From Phenylobacterium sp. (lineage in GTDB: Bacteria > Pseudomonadota > Alphaproteobacteria > Caulobacterales > Caulobacteraceae), in assembly GCF_025351295.1 (NCBI RefSeq), contig NZ_JANXWD010000126.1:1-64000 (forward strand): 64,000 nt of DNA. The letters run 5' to 3'. Shown one piece after another: positions 51,799 to 60,521 of this stretch; position 1 is the stretch's first letter, and each line of letters begins with the position of its first letter. A program made the position numbers and the translations under genes. The notes under the pieces were generated by a model. The model did not search any database, was not told where the DNA came from, and saw nothing but the letters and a program-made list of their open reading frames with translations.

Positions 51799-52176
51799 AT
51801 GACCGCCACCGTCCGCCACTTCGCGATCAACGCCAACGACGTGCCCCGCGCCAAGGCCTTCTATGAAGGGGTGTTCGGCTGGGCGTTCACGCCCTGGGGG
51901 CCGCCGGGATTCTACCAGACGCGCAGCGCCGGCCAGGGGTTGATGGGCGCCCTGCAGGGCCGCCGCGACATCGGCGGCCACGTCATGCCGGGGATGGAGA
52001 TCAGCTTCGGGGTGGACGACATCGAGGCGACCTCGGCGGCGATCGCCGCGGCCGGCGGCAAGGTTCTGATGCCGCCGTTCCACATCGAAGGCGTCGGGCG
52101 GCTGATCTTCTTCCAGGACACCGAGGGCAATATCGCCGGGGCCATGCAGTACGAGAGCGTGCAATGGCCGGAGTGA
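51799..52176 (+). CDS. VOC superfamily (glyoxalase-like) protein
   Basis: A 125-residue protein with two beta-alpha-beta-beta-beta units: HFAINANDVPRAKAFYEGVFGW at the N-terminus and ISFGVDDIEATSAAIAAAGGKVLMPPF, ending with FFQDTEGNIAGAMQYE. The metal-ligand His (HFAIN) and Glu (MQYE) positions are present. It could be a small lyase, isomerase or antibiotic-binding protein. Single gene divergent from the AraC regulator. Confidence 0.88.
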   Translation: MTATVRHFAINANDVPRAKAFYEGVFGWAFTPWGPPGFYQTRSAGQGLMGALQGRRDIGGHVMPGMEISFGVDDIEATSAAIAAAGGKVLMPPFHIEGVGRLIFFQDTEGNIAGAMQYESVQWPE

Positions 52177-52201
52177 TCGCCGACCCGGCCCTGCGGGCGC
52201 T

Positions 52202-52576
52202 CTAAAGCGTCGCCCCCAGATACGCCGCGAACAGCACCACCAGCGCGCCGTCGACGATCACCGGCACTAGTGCCTTGCGGCGGTGGGGCGGGTGGCTGAG
52301 CACCAGGGCGATGAAGGCGAGCTTGCTGGTCCCCGCCACCACCAGGACCAGGGGCCGGACCTCGGGGTGGAAGGCGGCCCAGACCAGCATCGCGCCGGTC
52401 AGGCCGATCAGCACCCCCCAGCTGCGGGCCAGCATCAGGGCCAGCGGCCCCTGCGGCGCCTCGCCCAGCAGCAGGCGGAAGGCGGCGCGCGGGGCGACGG
52501 CGGCCTGCAGCATGGTCAGCGTCACCAGACCCGCGGCCAGCAGAATCCATTTGAACTGGGCGACGAGGATATCCAT
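52202..52576 (-). CDS. Small four-helix membrane protein
   Basis: A 124-residue protein with four predicted helices (LLAAGLVTLTMLQAAVAP, SWGVLIGLTGAMLVWAAF, LVLVVAGTSKLAFIALVL, ALVPVIVDGALVVLFAAYL). The short basic loops suggest a simple four-helix membrane bundle. Similar small proteins occur in alphaproteobacteria without known function. It follows the enoyl-CoA hydratase gene on the same strand by 9 bp, so it belongs to that transcript. Confidence 0.78.
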   Translation of the reverse strand: MDILVAQFKWILLAAGLVTLTMLQAAVAPRAAFRLLLGEAPQGPLALMLARSWGVLIGLTGAMLVWAAFHPEVRPLVLVVAGTSKLAFIALVLSHPPHRRKALVPVIVDGALVVLFAAYLGATL

Positions 52577-52585
52577 CCGGTCCGC

Positions 52586-53329
52586 CTAACTCTGGCCGCG
52601 GCGGGCGATCATCAGCATCTGGGCGCGTTCCTCGATCTCCAGGGCGGTGTCCAGGCTGACCGCGTCCAGGGTGGCGTCGAAGCTGCGCTTGGAGAGCCGC
52701 AGCGCATCGGGGCGGGCGCGGACCATGTCGGCCGCCAGCGCCAGGCCGTAGGCGTCGAGCTCGGCGTCGGGGGTGACGGCGGAGACCAGGCCCAGCCGCA
52801 GCGCATCGGCGGCGTTCAATGGCCGGCCGATATAGAGCATCTCCCGGGCCCGGGACACGCCGATGGTCCGCTGCAGCCGCCAGCTCGCGCCCAGCTCCGC
52901 GCCCGACAGGCCGACGTTGATGAAGGCCGAGTGGAAGCCCGCGGTCTCCGAGGCCACGATGATGTCGGAGGCCAGGGCCAGCGCCAGGCCGCCGCCGGCC
53001 GCGGGGCCGCGCACCAGGGCGATCAGCGGCTGCGGACAGGCCCGCATGGCCTTCATCAGGTCGCGCAGCACCCAGTCGCCGCGTGGGCCGTCCTGCAGGG
53101 CGTCCGGCTGGCCGGCGGCCTTGAGGTCTGCGCCGGACGAGAACGCGCGCCCCGCGCCGCGCAGGATGATCACCCGGGTGGCCTCGTCGCGGCGGCGCGA
53201 CTCGAAGTGCGCCAGCAGCGCCTCGGCCATGGGGTGGTTCATGGCGTTGAGGCGGGCCGGCCGGTTGAGCGTCAGGCGCTCGACGCCGCCGTCCAGCTGC
53301 TCGGCGATCAGTATGGGGTCGTCGGTCAT
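52586..53329 (-). CDS. Enoyl-CoA hydratase/isomerase family protein
   Basis: A 247-residue crotonase. LNRPARLNAMNHPMAEALLAHF, the oxyanion-hole segment GAGRAFSSGADLKA, then a second GPAAGGGLALALASDIIVASE and LGASWRLQRTIG. The first catalytic Glu of hydratases is replaced at the SGAELGAS-type position and the trailing LRLGLVS is kept, so the enzyme may be an isomerase or hydratase of unknown acyl chain. Fatty-acid or aromatic degradation is likely. Confidence 0.9.
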   Translation of the reverse strand: MTDDPILIAEQLDGGVERLTLNRPARLNAMNHPMAEALLAHFESRRRDEATRVIILRGAGRAFSSGADLKAAGQPDALQDGPRGDWVLRDLMKAMRACPQPLIALVRGPAAGGGLALALASDIIVASETAGFHSAFINVGLSGAELGASWRLQRTIGVSRAREMLYIGRPLNAADALRLGLVSAVTPDAELDAYGLALAADMVRARPDALRLSKRSFDATLDAVSLDTALEIEERAQMLMIARRGQS

Positions 53330-53556
53330 GGGAGCCTCGGGGTGGAACGACGGAGACTACGGAGGTGCAGGCCCGGTTGTCGCCTACATCGACGACCCGA
53401 CCCCACCTCCGCCCTTCATGGGGGCTACAGGCGCGCCCGCAGATTCAACTCACAGCGCACGGGGCCTTGCCGCGGCTTCGCCTCCCAGGGGAACCCGCGT
53501 GTGTTGCCTCACGCCCCGGCCTAGGGTCGCGGCCAAGCGCACACTTGGAAATTCCG

Positions 53557-54381
53557 ATGTCCTTCATGAAGACCACGATCGCCGCCCTGACCCTGGGGTC
53601 GGCCCTCATCTGCCTCCCGGCCGCGGCCTCCGCGGCGACGGTCAACTATGCCCTGAGTTCGGCCGGCGCCGGCTTCGTGTCCGGGTCCAGCATCATCCCC
53701 GACGGCACCTTCGGCCTGTCGATCAACTACGCGACCATGCAGAATAACCTGATCACCAACACCCCCGGGCCGGGGATCAGCAACGGCGACCCGCGCTACA
53801 TCTTCGGCGCATTCGATCCGGACGGCACGGTCGAGATCGACCTGGGCCAGGTGCGGACCATCTTCAGCCTGGGCGCCAACGTCCAGCTGCCCAGCATGGG
53901 CGACCGCTACATCCTGGGCCCGTTCCACGCCGCGGTGTCCACGGACGGCGCAAGCTTCACGACCTTCGGCTCGCCGGTCAGCTCGGTCGCCATCAACGGC
54001 GCCACCGTGAACCCGGTCAGCCTGTCGGCGCCGGCCCAGGGCGTGCGCTACATCCGCTACAGCTTCGGCCCCGACTCCCAGGTGTTCCCGGGCAACGGCG
54101 GCTCGGCGGTCTACCAGGTGTTCGCCAACGGCAGCTCGGCGCCCGAGCCGGCGACCTGGGCGATGATGCTGCTGGGCTTCGGCGGCGCCGGCCTGGCGCT
54201 GCGTCGCCGCGGCGGCGCGCTCTACCGGCTAGTCGAGGCCCTGCCGGGCGGCGTCCAGCAGACCGAAGAGTTCGACGCCCCGGACGACGCCACGGCGTTC
54301 AAGCGCGCCGCGGCGGTCGCCGAGGGCCACATCGAACTGTGGCGCGGCGCGGTCCGCATCGCGCCCCAACTCGACAGCTAG
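53557..54381 (+). CDS. PEP-CTERM protein with a cytoplasmic C-terminal extension
   Basis: 274 residues from the ATG at 53557. A signal peptide (TIAALTLGSALICLPAAASA) precedes a discoidin-like beta domain (FGAFDPDGTVEIDLGQVRTIFSLGANVQL, FHAAVSTDGASFTTFG, GVRYIRYSFGPDSQ). The sorting tail SAPEPATWAMMLLGFGGAGLAL with RRRGG is followed by about 54 further residues that normally do not exist: YRLVEALPGGVQQTEEFDAPDDATAFKRAAAVAEGHIELWRGAVRI. That part resembles a small alphaproteobacterial domain that usually stands alone (MPxYRL...FDAPDDAxAxxRA...ELWxGxRxI). Reading frame and composition continue without a break. Either a gene fusion or a stop-codon loss. Confidence 0.85.
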   Translation: MSFMKTTIAALTLGSALICLPAAASAATVNYALSSAGAGFVSGSSIIPDGTFGLSINYATMQNNLITNTPGPGISNGDPRYIFGAFDPDGTVEIDLGQVRTIFSLGANVQLPSMGDRYILGPFHAAVSTDGASFTTFGSPVSSVAINGATVNPVSLSAPAQGVRYIRYSFGPDSQVFPGNGGSAVYQVFANGSSAPEPATWAMMLLGFGGAGLALRRRGGALYRLVEALPGGVQQTEEFDAPDDATAFKRAAAVAEGHIELWRGAVRIAPQLDS

Positions 54382-54499
54382 GGCCGCAAAGCCTGACGCC
54401 AAGGGGCGCGGCGAAGCTGCGCCCGCCCGTCCCGCCGCCGCTCGGGAACTTTCAGCGCCGTCCCACGCTTTGGCTTCACCTCACTCTGGAGATTGAAGC

Positions 54500-54757
54500 A
54501 TGTCCATTCTCGCGTGGATCGTTCTGGGCCTGGTCGCGGGGTTCATCGCGTCCAAGGTCGTCAACCGTTCGGGCGGCAACCTGGTGTTCGACCTGGTGCT
54601 GGGCGTCATCGGAGCCTTCGTCGGCGGCTGGCTGTTCACCCGCTTCGGCGGCCCCCCGGTCACCGGCCTCAACATCATGAGCTTCGTGGTGGCCACGGTC
54701 GGCGCGATCGTCGTCCTGGTGATCTACCACGCCGTCGCCGGTCGCCGCGGGATCTGA
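54500..54757 (+). CDS. GlsB/YeaQ/YmgE-family small membrane protein
   Basis: 85 residues with three membrane helices (AWIVLGLVAGFIASKVV, FDLVLGVIGAFVGGWLFT, SFVVATVGAIVVLVIY) and the glycine-zipper composition of the transglycosylase-associated protein family. TGGAGATT serves as ribosome site. Members are induced in stationary phase and stress and may stabilise the inner membrane. A strong hairpin (54797-54820) follows. Confidence 0.9.
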   Translation: MSILAWIVLGLVAGFIASKVVNRSGGNLVFDLVLGVIGAFVGGWLFTRFGGPPVTGLNIMSFVVATVGAIVVLVIYHAVAGRRGI

Positions 54758-54796
54758 TCCCCGGCGGCGACGCCCGCATCTACGATCAAGTCCAAG

Positions 54797-54820
54797 CGCC
54801 GCCGGGGTGACCCGGCGGCG
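54797..54820. terminator. Bidirectional hairpin between convergent genes
   Basis: CGCCGCCGGG and CCCGGCGGCG form a perfect 10-bp stem around a GTGA tetraloop between the GlsB-like gene and the opposite PEP-CTERM gene. No T tract, but it is the only terminator-like structure for either. Confidence 0.65.
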
Positions 54821-54854
54821 TCGCCTTGCGTGAGGCCCGACGGCCGGCCTGAGC

Positions 54855-55817
54855 CTATTGCCGCTGCGGGTCGACCGCAGTGGACGAGAGCCGGGCCCCG
54901 CGGCGGCGCAGCGCCCCGCCCAGGGCGCCAAAGCCCACCAGCATCAGCAGCCAGGACGCCGGCTCCGGAACCCCGCCACCGGTCGGCGGCGGGACGGGCG
55001 GTTGGCCGAACGGGCCAGGGCCTGGCGGTCCGGTGGGCGGCGTCGGCGGGGTCAACGGGCCTGTGCCGGGCGGCGGCGGGGTCTCCGGCGGCAGGGTGGT
55101 GATCGGCGGGACCTCCGGCGGCGTGACCGGGATCACCGGCGTCTCGGGGCCGGTCGGCGGGAGGACGGGCACAACCGGAGGCGTGACGGGCTGCACCGTG
55201 GGAGGCCCCGTGGGCGGCGCGACCGGCAACACCGGCCCGGTCGGCGGAAACAGGCCGCCCAGCTCCGGCGGGGAGATCACGCCGCCGCCCGGGAACAGGC
55301 CGCCGCCGGGAACGTCCAGGACCTGGGTCCCGCCCGGCGCGGGCGCCGCCGGCGGGGCGGTCCCCTCCGGCAGGGGAGCGGGGCCGCCGAGCAGGCTCAT
55401 GAGCATCGGGGTCGGCCCGTTCTCGCAGATGGTGGCGGAGATCAGGGCCACCGCCGCCGGAACCGCCATCTCCTGCGCCGCCGCCAGATAGGGCGTGGGC
55501 GCGCGGTGGGCGGCGGCGAGGGTGGGATGCGGCCGGGGATGATGGATCGCCGCGATCTTCAGCCCACGGGGACGGGGCGCGCCGGGGCGATGCGGGCGAT
55601 GCCCGACCGGATGGCGCGGGACGGCGTGGGCCATATAAGCGCGCAACGGCGCCGCGCGCGGACCCGGCGCCGCGACCGCCATCGGGATGCGGCTGATATG
55701 GCTTACGCAGTCCGTGCTCGCGGCGGCCGGCCCGGCGAGCAGGGCCGCCGCCGATGCAAAGATTAACGCTGGCCGCCTGGTACGATAAGCTGAGCCGTAG
55801 GAACTAAGTAAAGCCAT
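54855..55817 (-). CDS. Proline-rich PEP-CTERM protein
   Basis: 320 residues from the ATG at 55817. Signal peptide (ALIFASAAALLAGPAAAS), a short His/Pro-rich segment (HRPHRPGAPRPRG), two cysteines (STDCVS and TICENG), then a low-complexity region of about 120 residues almost wholly of P, T, V, G and E (VPVLPPTGPETPVIPVTPPEV), and the tail VPEPASWLLMLVGFGALGGAL with RRRG. The proline-rich part looks like a rigid stalk. Together with the sorting signal this suggests a surface-exposed or matrix protein. The frame is open upstream to 55952 but lacks support there. Confidence 0.85.
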   Translation of the reverse strand: MALLSSYGSAYRTRRPALIFASAAALLAGPAAASTDCVSHISRIPMAVAAPGPRAAPLRAYMAHAVPRHPVGHRPHRPGAPRPRGLKIAAIHHPRPHPTLAAAHRAPTPYLAAAQEMAVPAAVALISATICENGPTPMLMSLLGGPAPLPEGTAPPAAPAPGGTQVLDVPGGGLFPGGGVISPPELGGLFPPTGPVLPVAPPTGPPTVQPVTPPVVPVLPPTGPETPVIPVTPPEVPPITTLPPETPPPPGTGPLTPPTPPTGPPGPGPFGQPPVPPPTGGGVPEPASWLLMLVGFGALGGALRRRGARLSSTAVDPQRQ

Positions 55818-56015
55818 TACAGCACTTACAATGGGCGTGACATCACATCGTTCCGCAAGAACGAAGCTTGTCCGGCTGGTGATGCTAAAGGGGCGCCGAG
55901 CGCGACCGCCATGGTTGTTTAGTGGCGCTCGCAAGGCGTCGCCATGTGCCAAAACGGCGCAGAATAAAGCGCCGAGACTATTCTAAATAAGCTTGGGGTC
56001 GAACGACTGTCGGGC

Positions 56016-56762
56016 CTAGATCACGCAGGCCGTCAGGCCCTGGCGGCGCACGACCCCGGCGTTGCGGGTGATCTTGCCCGAGCGCCGCTGAATGTAAGGC
56101 CCGGGCGCGGCGGCCTTCCAGGACAGCGGCTTAGGCAGGATGGCCGCCAGCCGCGCGGCCTGGGCGGCGGTGAGCGCGCTGGCGTGCACATGGAAGCTGT
56201 GCTGCGCGGCCGCCTCGGCGCCATAGACGCCAGGGCCCCATTCGATGGAGTTCAGATAGACCTCCATGATCCGTTCCTTGCCCCAGCCCACCTCGATCAG
56301 CACGGTGAACCAGGCCTCCAGCCCCTTGCGGATCCAGTCGCGGCTGGGCCACAGGAAGACGTTCTTGGCGGTCTGCTGGCTGATCGTGGAGCCGCCGCGC
56401 AGCGTCTTGCCCTGCTCGTTGGCGGCCATCGCCTTCTGGATCGCCCCGACGTCGAAGCCGTGGTGTTCGCAGAAGCGGGCGTCCTCGGCAGCGATCACCG
56501 CCCGCACCAGGGTGGGCGAGATCTGGCTCATCGGCACCCACTGGCGCTCGAACCCGCGCCCCTCGATCGTGCGCTGGATCATCAGGAAGGTGACCGGCGG
56601 CGGTACGAACCGGTAGATCGCCACCACCACCACCGGCCCGATGAAGAACACCACCAGCCCGGCGACGATCACATTGCGCACCAGCCGCCAGAACCACCCG
56701 CCGCCGCGACGTGGTGGGGCCTTCGGTCGTCCCGCCGTCTTTGCGCCGCCCCGTTTCGCCAC
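56016..56762 (-). CDS. mtgA: Monofunctional biosynthetic peptidoglycan transglycosylase
   Basis: A 248-residue GT51 enzyme anchored by one N-terminal helix ([20 protein letters not shown]). Catalytic glutamate in [14 protein letters not shown] (Glu93), then [35 protein letters not shown] and [25 protein letters not shown]. It polymerises lipid II into glycan strands without a transpeptidase domain. Divergent from the nitroreductase gene. Confidence 0.95.
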   Translation of the reverse strand: MAKRGGAKTAGRPKAPPRRGGGWFWRLVRNVIVAGLVVFFIGPVVVVAIYRFVPPPVTFLMIQRTIEGRGFERQWVPMSQISPTLVRAVIAAEDARFCEHHGFDVGAIQKAMAANEQGKTLRGGSTISQQTAKNVFLWPSRDWIRKGLEAWFTVLIEVGWGKERIMEVYLNSIEWGPGVYGAEAAAQHSFHVHASALTAAQAARLAAILPKPLSWKAAAPGPYIQRRSGKITRNAGVVRRQGLTACVI

Positions 56763-56845
56763 TGCCGCTTGCCTTGACCTAAGGCATAGATGCTAGGCGC
56801 GATTCTCCCGCCTGTGGTCAATGGGCCAGCTCGAATGGTGAAGGC

Positions 56846-57508
56846 ATGAACGTCTCCGATGCGATCGAGGCCCGGTTTTCGGCGCGCGCGTTCAAGCCCG
56901 ACCCGATGCCGCGCGCGCTGGTGGCCGAGATCCTGGCGCGAGCGGCCCGCGCACCCTCGGGCGGCAACCTGCAGCCGTGGCGGGTCTACGCCCTGACGGG
57001 CGCGCCGCTGGCCGACCTGAAGGCCGACGTGGCCGCCAATCCGTTCGGCGAGACCCCGGAGTACGAGGTCTATCCCGCCAATCTCTGGGAGCCGTTCCGC
57101 ACCCGCCGGTTCGAGAACGGCGAGCAGCTCTATGCCGCCATCGACCTGCCGCGCGAGGACAAGCCGGCGCGCCTGCGCCAACTGGCCCGCAACGGTGAGC
57201 TGTTCGGCGCCCCGGTCGGACTGTTCTTCACCCTCGACCGCAAGCTGGGCCCGCCGCAATGGTCTGACCTGGGCATGTATATGCAGAGCGTCATGCTGCT
57301 GGCGGTCGAGCGCGGCCTGGCCACCTGCGCCCAGGAATACTGGGCGCGCTATCCGCAGACCGTAGCCCGGCACGCCGGCCTGCCCGACGACCATATGGTG
57401 TTCTCCGGCATGGCCCTGGGCTACGGCGACCCGGCGCATCCGATCAACGCGTGGCGCTCGACCCGCGACGACGCCGACCTGTGGTGCGAGTTGAAGGGGT
57501 TCGAATGA
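56846..57508 (+). CDS. Nitroreductase family oxidoreductase
   Basis: A 220-residue FMN flavoprotein: SDAIEARFSARAFKPDPMPRALV at the N-terminus, ARAPSGGNLQPWRVYAL, then LGMYMQSVMLLAVERGLATCAQEYWA and MALGYGDPAHPIN at the C-terminus. As a homodimer it reduces nitro compounds, quinones or enones with NAD(P)H. Its stop overlaps the next ATG (ATGA), so it is translationally coupled to the lysoplasmalogenase. Confidence 0.92.
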   Translation: MNVSDAIEARFSARAFKPDPMPRALVAEILARAARAPSGGNLQPWRVYALTGAPLADLKADVAANPFGETPEYEVYPANLWEPFRTRRFENGEQLYAAIDLPREDKPARLRQLARNGELFGAPVGLFFTLDRKLGPPQWSDLGMYMQSVMLLAVERGLATCAQEYWARYPQTVARHAGLPDDHMVFSGMALGYGDPAHPINAWRSTRDDADLWCELKGFE

Positions 57509-58182
57509 CGGCGGCCCGCTGGGTCCTGTTCGCCGCCCTGGTCGCCGGGAGTTCCTACATCGGCTCCTGGGCCCTGCCGCTGCCGCCGGCCGCCGCCATC
57601 GCCTGGAAGGGCGCCGGCGTCGGGCTGCTGGCGGTCTATGCCGCCTTGAACGCCCGGGAGATGAACGCCGGCGCGCTGAACGGCTGGCTGATCGCCGCGG
57701 TGATGACCTTCGGGGCGCTGGGCGACGTCGTGCTGGAGACCAACGGCTTCGTCGCCGGCGCCCTGGCCTTCCTCGCCGGCCACCTGACCGCCGTGGGCCT
57801 CTACCTGCGCAACCGCCGCCCGCCGGTCCTCGCCGACCTGACCTACGCCGGCGCCCTGTTCGTGTTCATCATTCTGACCGCCTACCTGCTGCCCCACGAC
57901 CGGGCGACCGCCGGCCCGGTGGCGATCTATGCGACCGGCCTGGCCGCCATGACCGCCGCCGCTTGGCTCAGCCGCTTCCCGCGCCCGCTGGTGGCGGCCG
58001 GGGCGATGATGTTCGCAGCCTCCGACCTGCTGATCTTCCTGCGGACCGGGCGCCCGGCCCTGGACGTGTTCCCGATGAGCATCGCCGTCTGGGGGCTCTA
58101 TTTCGCCGGCCAGGCCCTGGTGGTCCTGGGGGTGACGCTGCGGACCGCGTCGCCCGCCACCCGTCTTCCCGAACCCGCCTGA
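57505..58182 (+). CDS. Lysoplasmalogenase-like YhhN/TMEM86 family protein
   Basis: 225 residues with about eight helices from an ATG coupled to the nitroreductase stop. Family signatures: MTFGALGDVVLE (the catalytic Asp pair position), GALAFLAGHLTAVGLYL, and AAGAMMFAASDLLIFLR. The TMEM86B enzymes hydrolyse the vinyl ether of lysoplasmalogen; in bacteria the substrate is unknown, as plasmalogens are not expected in an aerobic alphaproteobacterium. Followed after 18 bp by the M28 peptidase. Confidence 0.88.
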   Translation: MTAARWVLFAALVAGSSYIGSWALPLPPAAAIAWKGAGVGLLAVYAALNAREMNAGALNGWLIAAVMTFGALGDVVLETNGFVAGALAFLAGHLTAVGLYLRNRRPPVLADLTYAGALFVFIILTAYLLPHDRATAGPVAIYATGLAAMTAAAWLSRFPRPLVAAGAMMFAASDLLIFLRTGRPALDVFPMSIAVWGLYFAGQALVVLGVTLRTASPATRLPEPA

Positions 58183-58200
58183 GCTTTCGTCGGAGCCGTC

Positions 58201-59736
58201 ATGCGCCGCGCCGTCCTCGCCGCCCTCCTCGTCCTCGCCGCCACGCCGGCCGCCGCCGCCTCGCGCGCCGACAGGATCGCCGATCCCGACACCCGGGCCT
58301 GGTGGCGGATCACCGAGCACCTCGCCTCCGACGCCATGGAGGGCCGCGACATCGGCTCACCCGGCCATCGGCGGGCCGGGCGCTGGGTGGCCGAGCGGTT
58401 CAAGGCCGCGGGGCTGAAGCCGGCCGGCGATCATGGGACCTATTTCCAGAGCTTCCCGGTGCACGAGAGCCGGGTCGAGGCGGCCGAGGCGGTGGTGATG
58501 CGCGACGGCGGGGCGGCGATCCCGCTGCGGTTCCTGCGCGAGTTCAGCGTGCGGGCCGCCGACGACCTTCCGCCGACCGTCGAGGGCGGCCTCATCTTCG
58601 CCGGCTATTGCCGCGCCGAGGACCTGGCCGCCGCCCGCGGCAAGGTCGTCCTCTGCCTCAATACCCGGCGCGCCGGCCTGACCAGCGGCGCGGAGCGGGT
58701 CCGCAACGCCCAGGCGGCCGGCGCTGTCGCCCTGGTACAGGTGGACGACCCGGGCTTCACCATAGAGCCGTTCCGCTGGCCCGCCGCCTACGCCCGGACC
58801 ATCACCCTGGCCGATGCGCCCCCGCCCCCGACCGGCGGCTTCGTGGTCATGACCCTCAGCGCCGAGGCGTTCGCCAGGCTGGCCCAGGGGTCGGGCCACG
58901 ACGGCGCGGCGGTGCTGCAGGCCGGCGGGGCGAAACAGCCGCTGCCGGTGTTCGACCTGCCCGGCCGCCTGACGGCGACGTTCAGGACCAGCCGCCGCGA
59001 CTTCACCGCCACCAACGTCCTGGCCGTCCTGCCGGGCGCCGATCCCAGGCTGGCGGCCGAGCACCTGGTGATCTCCGCCCACCTGGATGGCTATGGCTAC
59101 GGCGAGCCGGTGAAGGGCGACCGCCTCTACAACGGCGCCCTGGACGACGCGGCCTATGTCGGGACCCTGATCCGTTTCGCCGAGGCCCACCACGGCCAAC
59201 CCTTGAAGCGCAGCGTGCTGTTCGCGGCCTTCACCGGCGAGGAGAAGGGCCTGCTGGGCGCCACCTGGTTCGTCCGCCACCCGACCGTGCCTAAGGCCTC
59301 GCTGGTGGCCGACCTCAACCTGGACCAGCTGCGGCCGCTGTTCCCGCTGAAGCTGATGACCGTCCATGCCCTCGACGACTCGACCCTGGGGGCCACGGTG
59401 CGCGACGTGGCCGGGTCGCTGGGCATCCGCACCCAGCCCGACCCCGAGCCCGAGCGGAGCCTGGTCACCCGCGCCGACCACTATCCCTTTCTGCAGATTG
59501 GCGTCCCGGCCACCGGCTTCATCTTCGGCTACGAGCCCGGGACGCAGGCCGAGCGGCGCTATCGGGAATGGTACCAGGTCCGCTACCACCGTCCCCAGGA
59601 CGACCTGACCCAGCCCATGGACTTCCAGGCCGCCGGCGCCTTCAACCGCTTCTTCTACAGGCTGGTGGAGACGGTGGCGGAAGCTGCGGAGCGTCCGGCC
59701 TGGACGCCGGGGAGCCGCTACGCACCCAAGCCGTAG
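58201..59736 (+). CDS. Secreted M28 family metallopeptidase
   Basis: A 511-residue protein with a signal peptide (VLAALLVLAATPAAA). A PA-like insert lies between about residues 120 and 260, then the M28 catalytic part: AEHLVISAHLDGYGYGEPVKGDRLYNGALDDAAYV with zinc His/Asp residues, AAFTGEEKGLLGATWF with the catalytic and ligand Glu pair, LDQLRPLFPLKLM, and DHYPFLQIGVPATGF. An aminopeptidase or carboxypeptidase that acts in the periplasm or outside. Third gene of the operon starting with the nitroreductase. Confidence 0.92.
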   Translation: MRRAVLAALLVLAATPAAAASRADRIADPDTRAWWRITEHLASDAMEGRDIGSPGHRRAGRWVAERFKAAGLKPAGDHGTYFQSFPVHESRVEAAEAVVMRDGGAAIPLRFLREFSVRAADDLPPTVEGGLIFAGYCRAEDLAAARGKVVLCLNTRRAGLTSGAERVRNAQAAGAVALVQVDDPGFTIEPFRWPAAYARTITLADAPPPPTGGFVVMTLSAEAFARLAQGSGHDGAAVLQAGGAKQPLPVFDLPGRLTATFRTSRRDFTATNVLAVLPGADPRLAAEHLVISAHLDGYGYGEPVKGDRLYNGALDDAAYVGTLIRFAEAHHGQPLKRSVLFAAFTGEEKGLLGATWFVRHPTVPKASLVADLNLDQLRPLFPLKLMTVHALDDSTLGATVRDVAGSLGIRTQPDPEPERSLVTRADHYPFLQIGVPATGFIFGYEPGTQAERRYREWYQVRYHRPQDDLTQPMDFQAAGAFNRFFYRLVETVAEAAERPAWTPGSRYAPKP

Positions 59737-59756
59737 GCGCTGGGCTTGCGCTGCGC

Positions 59757-60521
59757 CTAAACCCCGAAGTGGGCGGTGAACCTTTCCACCGGCGCGCTGA
59801 CCACCAGCACCTGGTGCGGGAAGGCGCGCCACGGGGCGGCCGGGTCCAGGCTGTCGAGGTTGGCCAGCAGCGCGTCGCGGACGTCCGGGCGGATAGTCTC
59901 GTGGCGGTCGATGAGCTGGCCCCAACTGGAGGTCCCGACGAGGTGGACGGGTTCGGAGGCCGGCGCGCAGGAGGCCGCGTAGTCGGGCGGGAACAGGCGG
60001 CGATAGGCCTCCAGGTTGTAGAGCCAGGACCGGCCGGCGATGCGCCGGGCGTCGGGATAGGTCTGGGCGACGTGGCGCGCCAAGGCGGCGAGGTCGGCCC
60101 GGCGGCGGCTCGACTTGGCGCGCGCCAGCGGGCCGCCGGCGGCGTCGGAGTCGCGATTGTAGAAATGGACGCGCACGACGCCCTCGGCGTTGGGCGGCTC
60201 GTCGGCGAAACAGCCGAACGCCGTCTGCCCCGGCATCGGGAAGGGTTCCTCCGGCGCCGCGAGGAAGGTCGCCCGGGTGAGCGCCAGCTGCGCGGCCAGG
60301 CTGTCCGCCGCGTCCAGGCCGTGCGCAAAGGCCGCCCAGACGGCCGAGATGGGCGCGCGTCCCGGGACGCCCAGCGCGAAGCGGCGGTGCAGGTGGGTGA
60401 AGTTCAAGGCGGTCTCGCCCAGCGGACGGCCGGTGAGCTCGCTCATCCGCCGGGCGAAGCGCAGTTGCACCTCGAAGGACGGCGCCAGGCGCCGGGCGCG
60501 TTCGGCGCGGCTGACGCTCAT
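59757..60521 (-). CDS. Hypothetical protein of a WD40 operon
   Basis: A 254-residue protein whose ATG overlaps the stop of the WD40 gene (ATGA). No signal peptide or membrane segment. Visible pieces: an N-terminal helical part (FEVQLRFARRMSELTGRP, ETALNFTHLHRRFALG), a middle with HFYNRDSDAAGG, and a C-terminal SWLYNLEAYRRLFPP and HLVGTSSWGQLIDRHETIRPDVR. Pattern of conserved Trp/His residues suggests a globular soluble protein. I do not recognise the family. Confidence 0.75.
   Translation of the reverse strand: MSVSRAERARRLAPSFEVQLRFARRMSELTGRPLGETALNFTHLHRRFALGVPGRAPISAVWAAFAHGLDAADSLAAQLALTRATFLAAPEEPFPMPGQTAFGCFADEPPNAEGVVRVHFYNRDSDAAGGPLARAKSSRRRADLAALARHVAQTYPDARRIAGRSWLYNLEAYRRLFPPDYAASCAPASEPVHLVGTSSWGQLIDRHETIRPDVRDALLANLDSLDPAAPWRAFPHQVLVVSAPVERFTAHFGV

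Noticed and set aside
55843..55866. LexA-like site CGTTCCGCAAGAACG upstream of the proline-rich PEP-CTERM gene
   Set aside because: Alphaproteobacterial LexA sites are direct repeats GTTC-N7-GTTC; this is an inverted GTTC-N5-GAAC and no SOS gene is near. It may simply be a small hairpin.
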